64,000 nucleotides of DNA. Source: Amycolatopsis sp. 195334CR. GTDB taxonomy: Bacteria; Actinomycetota; Actinomycetes; Mycobacteriales; Pseudonocardiaceae. The stretch covers positions 2,108,001 to 2,172,000 of the forward strand of contig NZ_JAFJMJ010000002.1 in the NCBI RefSeq assembly GCF_017309385.1. Direction: 5' to 3'. The translations under genes and the position numbers were made by a program. The first letter of the stretch is position 1, and every line of letters starts with the position of its first letter. Below the pieces are notes generated by a model that was given only the letters and a program-made list of their open reading frames with translations, did no database searches and was not told the DNA's origin. Shown piece after piece: positions 40,391 to 49,409 of this stretch.

Positions 40391-41329
40391 ATGGCAACGG
40401 CAGCGCCCTGGGCGCCCACAGTGATCCGTCCCGCCGACGTCGACGCCGAGGCGACCGCCGCCGGGTTGAAGGGACACCTGGGATCCATTGATCTCGGTGC
40501 CCTGCTCGTCGAGCGCAAAGCGCTGGTCTGGCGCGGTTTCGGGGTGGAGCGCGCCGAGTTCGACGCGATGGTGGACCTCCTGCTGCCCCAGCGCTGGGCC
40601 TACCGCCACGGCAACTCGCCGCGCACGAAGGTCGGCGACAACATCTACACCTCGACCGAGTACCCGCCCGAGTACACCATCTCGATGCACAACGAGCTGT
40701 CCTACGCACCGCGGTACCCGAGCCGGTTGCTGTTCTTCTGCGAGCAGGCACCGGAGAGCGGGGGAGCGACGCCGGTGGTGGACGGCGCGCGGTGGCTGGC
40801 CGCGCTCGACGACGAGGTGCGCGAGGCGTTCGCCGGCGGGGTGCGCTACCGGCAGAACCTGCACAGCGGCCTGGGTTTCGGGAAGAGCTGGCAGGACACC
40901 TTCGAGTCCGACAGCCGCAGCGAGGTGGAGGGCTTCCTCGCCGACACCGGCGCGGAGTGGGAGTGGCGGTCCGACGGCGGGCTGCGGATCGAGCAGCCGG
41001 GCCCGTCGACGAAGCTCGACGAGCGCACCGGGACCGAGGTGTGGTTCAACCAGGCCGACCAGTGGCACGCGGCGAGCCTCGGCGACGAGACCGCGGCCGC
41101 GCTGGCCGCGATCATGCCGGAGGGCGACCTGCCGCAGTCGGTGCTGTTCGCCGACGGCTCCCCGGTGCCCGCCGAGTACGTCACGCAGGTGCGGGACCGC
41201 GGGCTGGCCGAAGCGGTGGACGTGGACTGGGCGCCGGGGGATCTGATGCTGATCGACAACGTGCTGGTCGGGCACGGCAGGCGGCCGTTCACCGGCCCCC
41301 GCCGCGTCCTGGTCGCGATGGCGGGATGA
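40391..41329 (+). CDS. SyrP-like Fe(II)/2-oxoglutarate oxygenase 1
   Basis: 312 residues of the TauD family. The iron-binding H-x-E is H100/E102 in SMHNELSY; the distal histidine and 2-oxoglutarate arginine are in GHGRRPFTGPRRVLVAM at the C-terminus. The KVGDNIYTSTEYPPEY region and HNE rather than HxD triad resemble SyrP, which hydroxylates the beta carbon of carrier-bound aspartate. With the neighbouring Asx-like adenylation domains, beta-hydroxylation of an Asp/Asn-type residue is the likely role. It is ~45% similar by eye to the next gene. Start ATG 40391; a longer frame back to 40286 lacks a good site. Confidence 0.78.
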   Translation: MATAAPWAPTVIRPADVDAEATAAGLKGHLGSIDLGALLVERKALVWRGFGVERAEFDAMVDLLLPQRWAYRHGNSPRTKVGDNIYTSTEYPPEYTISMHNELSYAPRYPSRLLFFCEQAPESGGATPVVDGARWLAALDDEVREAFAGGVRYRQNLHSGLGFGKSWQDTFESDSRSEVEGFLADTGAEWEWRSDGGLRIEQPGPSTKLDERTGTEVWFNQADQWHAASLGDETAAALAAIMPEGDLPQSVLFADGSPVPAEYVTQVRDRGLAEAVDVDWAPGDLMLIDNVLVGHGRRPFTGPRRVLVAMAG

Positions 41330-41343
41330 GAAGGGGCTGCGAA

Positions 41344-42312
41344 ATGCTGGAAACTGTTGCGGCGGAACGAACTCTGCCCTACGTGGTGACCGGGGAGCGG
41401 GACCGCCTGGAGCCGGTGATCGACCGCGACCGGGCGCGGCTCCGCCAGGCGCTGCTCACCCACGGCGCGCTGCTCTTCCGCGGCTTCGACGTGCCCGACG
41501 TGGCGGCGTTCGAGTCGGTGGTGCGCGAGATGTCCGGTGAGCCGATGACCTACAACGAACGGTCCTCGCCGCGCCACGCGATCAAGGGCAACGTCTACAC
41601 CTCGACCGACTACCCGGCCGACGAAGAGATCTTCCTGCACAACGAGAGCTCGTACCAGGCGGCCTGGCCGCGCCTGCTGTACTTCTACTGCGACAACGAG
41701 CCGACAGCGCGCGGGGCCACCCCGCTGGCCGACATCCGCCGGGTGTACCAGGCCATCGATCCCGAGGTGCGGGAGGAGTTCGAGCGCCGGGGCTGGATGC
41801 TCACCCGCAACTACCGCCAGGGCGTCGGCATCGCCTGGCCGCAGGTGTACGGCACGCAGGACCCCGCCGAGGTGGACCGGTACTGCGCCGGCCGCGGCAT
41901 CGGCACCGAATGGCTCGGCCCTGACCAACTGCGCACCACGGCGGTGCGGCGGCCGTCCTACGCCCACCCGGAGACCGGTGAGCGGGTCTGGTTCAACCAC
42001 ATCACCTTCTTCCACCTGACCACGCTCGAAGCGGAGGTGCAGGAGGGCCTGCTCGCCATGTTCGGCGAGGAGGGCCTGCCGATCAACACCTACTACGGCG
42101 ACGGCGGCCGCATCCCCGACGACGTGATGGACCACCTGCGGGCCTGCTACCGGGCCGAAACCCGCCGGTTCGACTGGCGCCACGGCGACGTGCTGGTGGT
42201 GGAGAACATGCTGACCGCGCACAGTCGCGAGACCTACGAGGGCCCGCGCCGGATCGCGGTGGCGATGTGCGAGGCCCACGTCTCGGACTACCTGAAGGCA
42301 GCCGACGCATGA
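41344..42312 (+). CDS. SyrP-like Fe(II)/2-oxoglutarate oxygenase 2
   Basis: 322 residues, paralogous to the gene directly upstream. H99/E101 lie in FLHNESSYQAAWPRLLYFYC, and the distal His/Arg in AHSRETYEGPRRIAVAMCEAH. SPRHAIKGNVYTSTDYP aligns with the matching region of its neighbour. As a SyrP-type enzyme it should hydroxylate an amino acid while bound to an NRPS carrier domain, or as the free acid. Two tandem copies suggest two sites or two stereochemical outcomes. Start ATG 41344 after AAGGGG; ATGA overlap with the thioesterase. Confidence 0.78.
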   Translation: MLETVAAERTLPYVVTGERDRLEPVIDRDRARLRQALLTHGALLFRGFDVPDVAAFESVVREMSGEPMTYNERSSPRHAIKGNVYTSTDYPADEEIFLHNESSYQAAWPRLLYFYCDNEPTARGATPLADIRRVYQAIDPEVREEFERRGWMLTRNYRQGVGIAWPQVYGTQDPAEVDRYCAGRGIGTEWLGPDQLRTTAVRRPSYAHPETGERVWFNHITFFHLTTLEAEVQEGLLAMFGEEGLPINTYYGDGGRIPDDVMDHLRACYRAETRRFDWRHGDVLVVENMLTAHSRETYEGPRRIAVAMCEAHVSDYLKAADA

Positions 42313-43070
42313 CTTCCGGGCTGTCCGCCCCGCGGAGATCGGGGTGGTGCCGGATCTTCCGCCCGAGACCGGCGGCGACCACCCGGCTGATCTGCTTCCC
42401 GCAGGCGGGCGGCGCCGCCAGCACCTTCCACGGCTGGGCCGAGCGCCTGCCGGAGTCGGTGGAACTGGTGGCCGTGCAGTACGCGGGCAGGCAGGACCGC
42501 GCGGACGAGGAGCCGATCGGCGACGTCGGAACGACGGCTTCGCTGGTGGCGGCCGACCTCGAGCCGTTGTTCGACCGGCAGGTGGCGTTCTTCGGGCACA
42601 GCCTGGGCGCCACCATCGCCTTCGAGGTGGCCAGGAAGCTGCACCCGCGCTTCCCGACGCCGATCTCGCGGCTGATCGTCTCCGCGCGGCTGCCGCCGTC
42701 GCGGTGCCTGCCGCGGGGTGACCGCTTCCGCAGCGACGAGGAACTCCGCCGGTACCTCGGCCGGGCGGGCGGCCGGTCGGCCGAGGTACTGGCGAGCGAA
42801 GAGCTCTGGCGGCTGGCGGTCCCCGCGTTGCGCGGTGACCTGCGGATGGCCGACAGCTACACCTACGTCGAGGGCGCGCCGCTGACCTGCCCGATCACCG
42901 TCATCGCCGCCGAGCAGGACCACGGCTGCGGCCCCGCCGACCTGCGTGGCTGGGCCGCGCACACGATCGGCGCGCTGGACGAGCACGTGGTGCCCGGCGA
43001 TCACTTCTACGTCAACGCTCCCGGCGGGGAGCTGTTCACCGTCCTGGTCGACGCGCTGGGGGCCCGTTGA
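42309..43070 (+). CDS. Type II (stand-alone) thioesterase
   Basis: 253 residues, alpha/beta hydrolase. Typical TEII features are LICFPQAGGAASTFHGWAERLP, the nucleophile motif FFGHSLGATIAFEVARKL (Ser near residue 97), the acid in AAEQDHGC, and the catalytic His in PGDHFYVN. TEIIs clear stalled carrier domains. Because the NRPS directly downstream ends in a carrier domain without a thioesterase, this enzyme might also take part in chain release. Overlaps the oxygenase by ATGA. Confidence 0.85.
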   Translation: MTSGLSAPRRSGWCRIFRPRPAATTRLICFPQAGGAASTFHGWAERLPESVELVAVQYAGRQDRADEEPIGDVGTTASLVAADLEPLFDRQVAFFGHSLGATIAFEVARKLHPRFPTPISRLIVSARLPPSRCLPRGDRFRSDEELRRYLGRAGGRSAEVLASEELWRLAVPALRGDLRMADSYTYVEGAPLTCPITVIAAEQDHGCGPADLRGWAAHTIGALDEHVVPGDHFYVNAPGGELFTVLVDALGAR

Positions 43071-43102
43071 CCCGCCAGTTCGGGAGCGAAATGGAGAGCC
43101 GA

Positions 43103-46100
43103 ATGTCCCAGACTGCCAATGTGGAAACCTGGCTGCGGCGGCGTCGCGGGTCCGGTGGCGCCGGCGGGATCGCCAGGGTCGAGCGCGGCGGGCCGCTGCC
43201 CATGTCGTTCGGCCAGGAACAGATGTGGTTCCTCGACCAGCTGGTCCCCGACAGCGCCGAGTACCTGGTCCCGTTCGCCATCCGGCTGACCGGTGAGCTC
43301 GACCGGAAAGCGCTCTCGCGGGCGTGGGACGGGCTCGTCGAGCGGCACGAGATCCTGCGCACGCGGCACGTGCTCGACGACGGGGAACCGCGTCAGCTCA
43401 TCGACGAGCCGCGGTCCGGGCAGCTGTCGATGGTGTCGGTCGCCGGTGCCTCGGCGCAGCAGCGCGTCACCGAACTGATCGAGGCGCAGTCCGCGCTGCC
43501 GTTCGACCTCGGGCGGCAGTGGCCGGCGCGCGCGACGCTGGCGGAGGTCAGCGACACCGAGCACGTGCTGATCGTGGTCTTCCACCACATCGCGTGCGAC
43601 GCGTGGTCGTCGCGGCTGGCGCTGTCCGACCTGTGGACCCTCTACGCCGACGGCGAGGCGGCGAAGCTGCCGGAACTGACCGTCCAGTACGCGGACTTCG
43701 CCGCGTGGCAACGCGCGAGGCTGACCTCCGACACCGGCGACAAGCAGCTCGCCTACTGGGAGGAGGTGCTGGCCGGGGTCCCGCAGCTGGACCTGCCCAC
43801 CGACCTGCCGCGCCCGCCGGTGCGCGGGTACGCCGGGGCCGAGGTGGACTTCGAGCTGCCGCCCGAGGTCGGCGCCGAGGTGGTGGCGCTGGCCCGTGCC
43901 GCGGGCACCACGCCGTTCGTGGTGCTGCTGACCGCGTTCCAGTCGCTGCTCGCGCGCTACACCGGCAGCACCGACGTCCCGGTCGGCACCATCGTCTCCG
44001 GGCGGACCCGGCCGGAACTCCAGCACCTGGTCGGCAACGGCATCAACACGGTGGTCATCCGCACCCGGTGGGCCGGGCGGGAGAGTTTCCGCGAGCTGGT
44101 CGGCGGGGTCCGCGAGACCGTGCTGGACGCCTTCGACCACAGCGCCGTGCCGTTCGCCAGGGTGGTGGACAAGGTGCAACCGCGCCGCGACCCGTCGCGG
44201 ACCCCGGTGTACCAGGCGGTGTTCTCCTGGCACGAAGCCGGTGGTCACGGCCCGGAACTGATCGCCGGGCTGAAGGTCGAGCCGATCCCCGTCGGCGGTG
44301 GCGTCGCGCGGTGCGATCTGGAACTCCAGGTGGGCCAGACCGCCGAGGGCGGGCTGAGCGCGAGGCTGATCTACGCCACCGAACTGTTCGAGGCCGCCAC
44401 GATCGAACGCATGGCCGCGCACCTGACGCGCCTGCTCACCGCCGCGGTGGCCGACCCCGACCAGCTGGTGTCCGCGATCGAGATGCTCGACGACGCGGAA
44501 CTGGCTTCGCTCACCAAGGCCGCGGAACCGATGCCCGCCACCGAAGACGTGTTGCGGCGCTTCGATCAGCAGGTCGCCCGCACCCCCGACGCCGTCGCGG
44601 TGCGCACCGACGACGGTGAGACGACGTTCGCCGGGTTGAACGCACGCGTCAACGGGATCGCCGCGCAGCTGCGGGAAGCGGGCACGAGCCGGGGCGAGAT
44701 CGTCGGCATCCTGCTCGACCGCGGCGTCGACCTTTTGGCTTCCATGCTGGCTACCTGGCGCGTGGGCGCGGCGTACCTGGCGATCGGCCCGGAACTGCCG
44801 CCGCTGCGCTGGGGTCAGCTGCTCACCGACAGCTCGGCCAAAGTGCTGATCACCGGTGAAGACGTCAGCGAAGTCTTCGGCGGACGGGTGCTGGTGCCGG
44901 ACCACAGCGATTCGGTAGAGGGCGAATGGCCCGGCGTGTTCGACCTCGACGCGCTGGCGTACGTCGTCTACACCTCGGGCTCGACCGGCCGCCCCAAGGG
45001 CGTCGCGGTGACCCACCGCGGCCTGATCAACCACCTGGACTGGGTGGTCGACAGCTACATCGGCGACCGCACCGGTGGCGCGCCGCTGTTCTCCACGGTC
45101 GCCGGTGACGTGGTGGTGCCGACGTTGTTCGCGCCGCTGCTGGCCGGTCAGCCGGTGCACATGTTCCCGCAGGACCTCGACCTGGCGGACCTCGGCGCGC
45201 GGCTCGCCGCGGCCAAGCCGTTCGCCTTCGTCAAGCTCACCCCCGGCCACCTCGAACTGCTGTCGCACCAGCTGACGCCCGCCGAGATCAACGGGCTGGC
45301 CGGTTCCGTGGTGACCGGTGGCGACGTGCTGCTCGACCACGTGGCGAAGCAGTGGAACTCCTGGCTGGGCGACGGACGGCTGGTCAACGAGTACGGGCCG
45401 ACCGAGATCACCGTCGGCAACTCGACCTACCTGCCGGGCGAGGACTCGCGGCGCGAGGTGGTGCCGATCGGCAGCCCGATCCCGCACACCAGCATGTACG
45501 TGCTCGACGAAGCGCTGCGCCCGGCGGCGGTCGGCGTGATCGGCGAGGTCTGCGTCGGCGGGTCCGGCGTCGCGCTCGGTTACCTGGACCAGCCGGGGCA
45601 GACCGCGGACAAGTTCGTGCCGGACCCGTTCGGGGCGCCCGGTTCGCGGTTGTACCGCACCGGCGACCTCGGGCGCGTGATGGCCGACGGCAACCTCGAG
45701 TTCGTCGGCCGCGCGGACGGTCAGGTCAAGGTGCGCGGGTACCGGGTGGAACTCGGCGAGATCGAAGGGGTGCTCACCGGGCACGCCGAGGTCGAGGAGT
45801 GCCGCGTGGTGCTGCGCGGCGAAGGCGACCAGCGTGATCTCGTCGCCTACGTGGTCGGCGCCGCCGACACCGAGCGGCTGGGCACCTGGCTGGCCGGCAC
45901 GCTGCCCGAGTACATGGTGCCGAAGCTCGTGCCGCTGGACCGGATCCCGTTGACCGCCAACGGAAAGCTCGACGTGTCCGCGCTGCCGGAATGGGCCGCG
46001 CCCGAGGTGGACTTCGTGCCGCCGCGGACGCCCGTGGAGGAGCGGATCGCCGAGGTGTGGGCGGAGGCGCTGCGGGTCGAACGCGTCGGCGTGCACGACG

Positions 46101-49100
46101 GCTTCTTCGACGTCGGCGGCGACTCGATCCGGGCGGTGGCGCTGGTCGGCGCCCTGCGGCACGCCGGGTACGACCTGTCCGTGGCGGACGTGTTCAGCTA
46201 CGGCACGGTCGCCAAGCTCGCCAAGCTGATCGAAGGCCGCGAGCAGGTCTCCGAATCGGGTTCGGTCGCGCCGTTCTCGCTGATCAGCGAAGCGGACCGG
46301 GCGCTGGTGCCGGACCGCGTCGAGGACGCGTACCCGTTGTCCCGCAACCAGACCGGCATGATCTTCGAGATGCTCGCCGACGAGCAGAACCCGTACCACT
46401 GCACCACCACCTTCTTCATCAAGGACCCGGCGCCGTTCTCGCTGGCCGCGATGACGCAGTCGGCCCGGCTGCTCAGCCAGCGGCACGAGGTGCTGCGGAC
46501 CTCGCTGCACCTGTCCGGGTACTCGGTGCCGATGCAGCTGGTGCACGACGACGCGCAGATGGCGGTCGGCATGCGCGACCTGCGGGGGATGGCCCCCGAC
46601 GAGGTCGACCAGGTGCTCAAGGAGCACGTGGCGCACGAGCGGGCCAACCTGTTCGACATGACCGTGCCCGGCCTGATGCGGTTCTTCGCCTTCCCCACCG
46701 ACGAGAACGGGTACTGGCTCTCCATCACCGAATGCCACCCGGTGCAGGAGGGCTGGGGGTACCACTCGATGGTGATGGAGCTGCTCACCTGCTACGGCTC
46801 GCTGCGCAGGGGTGAGGAACCCGTGCCGTACCACCGGCCGGAGGTCCGCTTCGCCGACTTCATCGCCGAGGAGCTGGCCGCCATCGAATCGCCGGAGCAC
46901 TCCGGTTACTGGCGCGACCTGATCACCGGGCACACGCCGTTCGCGCTGCCCGACGAATGGGGCGACCGCGCGGCACCCGGCGCCAAGCACCAGGCGATGG
47001 CGGACTGGCGCGATCTCAAGCCGCGGCTGCGCGAGGCGGCGGCCGCCGCCGGGGTGTCGATGAAGTGCGTGATGGTGGCCGCGTTCACCAAGGTGCTGGC
47101 CCAGCTGACCGACGAGGAGTCGTTCCACTTCGGACTGATCACCGACGCCCGCCCGGAACGGCTCGGCGCGGACACGGTGTACGGCATGTACCTGAACACC
47201 CTGCCGTTCGGCGCGCGGCGCCCGGCCGGGACCTGGCGGGACCTGCTGCGCGCCACCTTCGAGCGCGAGGTCGGGCTGTGGCCGCACCGGCACTTCCCGT
47301 ACCCGGAGATCGTGCGGATGGCCGACAAGCGGCAGCGGCTGATCGACGTGATGTTCAACTACCACGACTTCAACCAGGTGGACACCGATCTGGTGGCCGA
47401 GCGGAAGGGGCTGGACGACAGCCCGACCGACTTCGGCCTGACCGTGTCCACCCGGGTGGACCTGGTGCTGGTGACCGCCGACTACCGCAAGCTCGGGCCG
47501 GCGCAGGCCGAGCTGATCGCCCAGACCTTCCGGCTGGTGCTGGAGGGCATCGCGAACGACCTCGACGGGGACGCCACCGCGACGCTGCTGCCGGAGGGGC
47601 ACCGCGCCTGGCTGCTCGACTCCGCCAGGGAACCGGCGCGGCCCGCCGGGCGGGCGAACGCGGTTTCCCACGTGCTGGCCGCGTTCGGCGAGCAGGTGGC
47701 ACGCACGCCGGACGCCGTCGCGGTGCGCTGCGGTGACGAGGTGCTCACCTACGCCGAACTCGACGAGCGGGCCGCCCGGCTGGCGCACCACCTGCGGGCA
47801 CGGGGGTTCACCCCGGGCTCGGTGGCCGGGGTGATCGGGCGGCGGGACCTGAACCTGTTGCCCACGCTGCTGGCCACCTGGAAGGCGGGCGGGGCGTACG
47901 TGCCGCTCGACCCGGCCGCCCCGGAGGACCGGCTGGCCTACGTGCTGGCCGATTCCGGTGCCCAGTGCGTGCTGACCGCGCCCGGGCTGACCAGCCGGGT
48001 CCCGGCCGCGTTCACCGGTCCGACGGTGTTCACCGACGCGGTGGGCGAAGCGCGGCTCGACGACCCGGGCACCGGGGACGGGCTCGCCTACGTCATCTAC
48101 ACCTCCGGTTCCACCGGACGGCCGAAGGGCGTGCGGGTCAGCCACCGCAACCTGGCCAACTACCTGGGCTGGGCGGCGGCCGACTACCCGGCGGGCGGGG
48201 ACGGCGGGGCGCCGCTGCTGTCCACCATCGCCTCCGACCTCCCGGTGACCGCGTTGTTCGTGCCGTTGCTGGTCGGCCAGGCGGTGCACGTGCTGCCCGA
48301 CGACCTCGACCTGACCCACCTCGGCGCCGCGCTGCTCGCGGGCGGGCCGTACAGCTTCGTCAAACTGACCCCCGGTCACCTGGAGGTGCTCGCGCAGCTG
48401 ATCGACCAGCCGGTGGCCGCCACCATGGTGGTCGGCGGCGAGGCGTTGCGGGGCGCGGTCGCCCAGCGGTGGGCGTCGATGCCCGGCAGCCGGGTGATCA
48501 ACGAGTACGGGCTCACCGAGACCACCGTCGGCAACTCGGTGCAGGTGTACGGCGACGGCTCGCGGCCGGTGGTGCCGATCGGCAAGCCGGTGCCGAACTC
48601 CGCGATGTACGTGCTGGACAACCGGCTCGAACTGGTACCGGCCGGGGTGGTCGGCGAGGTGTGCGTGGCCGGCGACGCGGTGGCGATGGGTTACGTGAAC
48701 CGCCCGGCGATGACCGCGGAACGGTTCGTGCCCGACCCGTACGGCCCGCCGGGGTCACGCCTGTACCGCACCGGCGACCTCGGCCGGGTGCTCGCGGACG
48801 GTTCGGTCGACCTGGTCGGGCGCCGCGACGGGCAGGTGAAGATCCGTGGGTACCGAGTGGAACTCGGTGAGATCGAAGCCGTGCTCGGCGACCACCCGCG
48901 GATTTCCGAGGCCAGGGTGCTGTTGCAGCCGACCGCGCGCGGGGACCGCAAACTGGTGGCCTACCTCGTCACCGACGGTGAACCGCTCGGGCTGGAGGAG
49001 GTCCGCTCGTGGCTGGCCGATCGCCTGCCCGACTACATGCAGCCCTACGCGGTGGTGCCGCTGGAGCGAATGCCGTTGACCGCCAACGGAAAGCTCGACA

Positions 49101-49381
49101 CGGCGGCGCTCCCACTGCCGGACGGCGGCGGGGCCGAGGACAGCTATGTGGCGCCGGTGGGCCCGCTCCAGGAACAGCTCGCCGCGGTCTGGGGCGAGGT
49201 GCTCGGGCGCCGGGTCGGCGCGGAGGACACCTTCGCCGAACTCGGCGGCGACTCGATCAGCGCGGTGGCGCTGACCGGCGCGCTGGACAACGCCGGCCTG
49301 GGCGTCACCGTGCGGGAGTTGTTCGCCCACCCGACGGTGGCCGGGCTGGCGGGTTTGCTGGCCGCGCGTTCCGGCAGCTGA
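43103..49381 (+). CDS. NRPS, two modules: C-A-T-C*-A-T
   Basis: 2092 residues. C1 (~30-470) has HHIACDAWS at residues 161-169, a G-to-A change in HHxxxDG. A1 (~490-900) has TSGSTGRPKG; by eye its pocket reads D-V-P-K-V-G-E-V-G-K, an Asp/Asn-like code with Pro at the 239 position. T1 serine is S1008 (GGDSIRAV). C2 (~1045-1500) has CHPVQEG at residues 1211-1217 instead of HHxxxDG. A2 (~1520-1960) reads D-L-T-K-V-G-E-V-G-K, close to canonical asparagine codes. T2 serine is S2051. There is no epimerase or thioesterase. It probably acts last in the line. Start ATG 43103 after GGAG; ATG 43091 is possible. Confidence 0.9.
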   Translation: MSQTANVETWLRRRRGSGGAGGIARVERGGPLPMSFGQEQMWFLDQLVPDSAEYLVPFAIRLTGELDRKALSRAWDGLVERHEILRTRHVLDDGEPRQLIDEPRSGQLSMVSVAGASAQQRVTELIEAQSALPFDLGRQWPARATLAEVSDTEHVLIVVFHHIACDAWSSRLALSDLWTLYADGEAAKLPELTVQYADFAAWQRARLTSDTGDKQLAYWEEVLAGVPQLDLPTDLPRPPVRGYAGAEVDFELPPEVGAEVVALARAAGTTPFVVLLTAFQSLLARYTGSTDVPVGTIVSGRTRPELQHLVGNGINTVVIRTRWAGRESFRELVGGVRETVLDAFDHSAVPFARVVDKVQPRRDPSRTPVYQAVFSWHEAGGHGPELIAGLKVEPIPVGGGVARCDLELQVGQTAEGGLSARLIYATELFEAATIERMAAHLTRLLTAAVADPDQLVSAIEMLDDAELASLTKAAEPMPATEDVLRRFDQQVARTPDAVAVRTDDGETTFAGLNARVNGIAAQLREAGTSRGEIVGILLDRGVDLLASMLATWRVGAAYLAIGPELPPLRWGQLLTDSSAKVLITGEDVSEVFGGRVLVPDHSDSVEGEWPGVFDLDALAYVVYTSGSTGRPKGVAVTHRGLINHLDWVVDSYIGDRTGGAPLFSTVAGDVVVPTLFAPLLAGQPVHMFPQDLDLADLGARLAAAKPFAFVKLTPGHLELLSHQLTPAEINGLAGSVVTGGDVLLDHVAKQWNSWLGDGRLVNEYGPTEITVGNSTYLPGEDSRREVVPIGSPIPHTSMYVLDEALRPAAVGVIGEVCVGGSGVALGYLDQPGQTADKFVPDPFGAPGSRLYRTGDLGRVMADGNLEFVGRADGQVKVRGYRVELGEIEGVLTGHAEVEECRVVLRGEGDQRDLVAYVVGAADTERLGTWLAGTLPEYMVPKLVPLDRIPLTANGKLDVSALPEWAAPEVDFVPPRTPVEERIAEVWAEALRVERVGVHDGFFDVGGDSIRAVALVGALRHAGYDLSVADVFSYGTVAKLAKLIEGREQVSESGSVAPFSLISEADRALVPDRVEDAYPLSRNQTGMIFEMLADEQNPYHCTTTFFIKDPAPFSLAAMTQSARLLSQRHEVLRTSLHLSGYSVPMQLVHDDAQMAVGMRDLRGMAPDEVDQVLKEHVAHERANLFDMTVPGLMRFFAFPTDENGYWLSITECHPVQEGWGYHSMVMELLTCYGSLRRGEEPVPYHRPEVRFADFIAEELAAIESPEHSGYWRDLITGHTPFALPDEWGDRAAPGAKHQAMADWRDLKPRLREAAAAAGVSMKCVMVAAFTKVLAQLTDEESFHFGLITDARPERLGADTVYGMYLNTLPFGARRPAGTWRDLLRATFEREVGLWPHRHFPYPEIVRMADKRQRLIDVMFNYHDFNQVDTDLVAERKGLDDSPTDFGLTVSTRVDLVLVTADYRKLGPAQAELIAQTFRLVLEGIANDLDGDATATLLPEGHRAWLLDSAREPARPAGRANAVSHVLAAFGEQVARTPDAVAVRCGDEVLTYAELDERAARLAHHLRARGFTPGSVAGVIGRRDLNLLPTLLATWKAGGAYVPLDPAAPEDRLAYVLADSGAQCVLTAPGLTSRVPAAFTGPTVFTDAVGEARLDDPGTGDGLAYVIYTSGSTGRPKGVRVSHRNLANYLGWAAADYPAGGDGGAPLLSTIASDLPVTALFVPLLVGQAVHVLPDDLDLTHLGAALLAGGPYSFVKLTPGHLEVLAQLIDQPVAATMVVGGEALRGAVAQRWASMPGSRVINEYGLTETTVGNSVQVYGDGSRPVVPIGKPVPNSAMYVLDNRLELVPAGVVGEVCVAGDAVAMGYVNRPAMTAERFVPDPYGPPGSRLYRTGDLGRVLADGSVDLVGRRDGQVKIRGYRVELGEIEAVLGDHPRISEARVLLQPTARGDRKLVAYLVTDGEPLGLEEVRSWLADRLPDYMQPYAVVPLERMPLTANGKLDTAALPLPDGGGAEDSYVAPVGPLQEQLAAVWGEVLGRRVGAEDTFAELGGDSISAVALTGALDNAGLGVTVRELFAHPTVAGLAGLLAARSGS

Positions 49382-49409
49382 TGGCGCGCGCGGCAGGCCG
49401 GGGCCCGGC

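Noticed and set aside
43007..48379. A ~1,800-codon open frame on the minus strand opposite the plus-strand NRPS
   Set aside because: No recognisable domain, composition typical of an antisense shadow, and it fully overlaps a convincing C-A-T-C-A-T protein.
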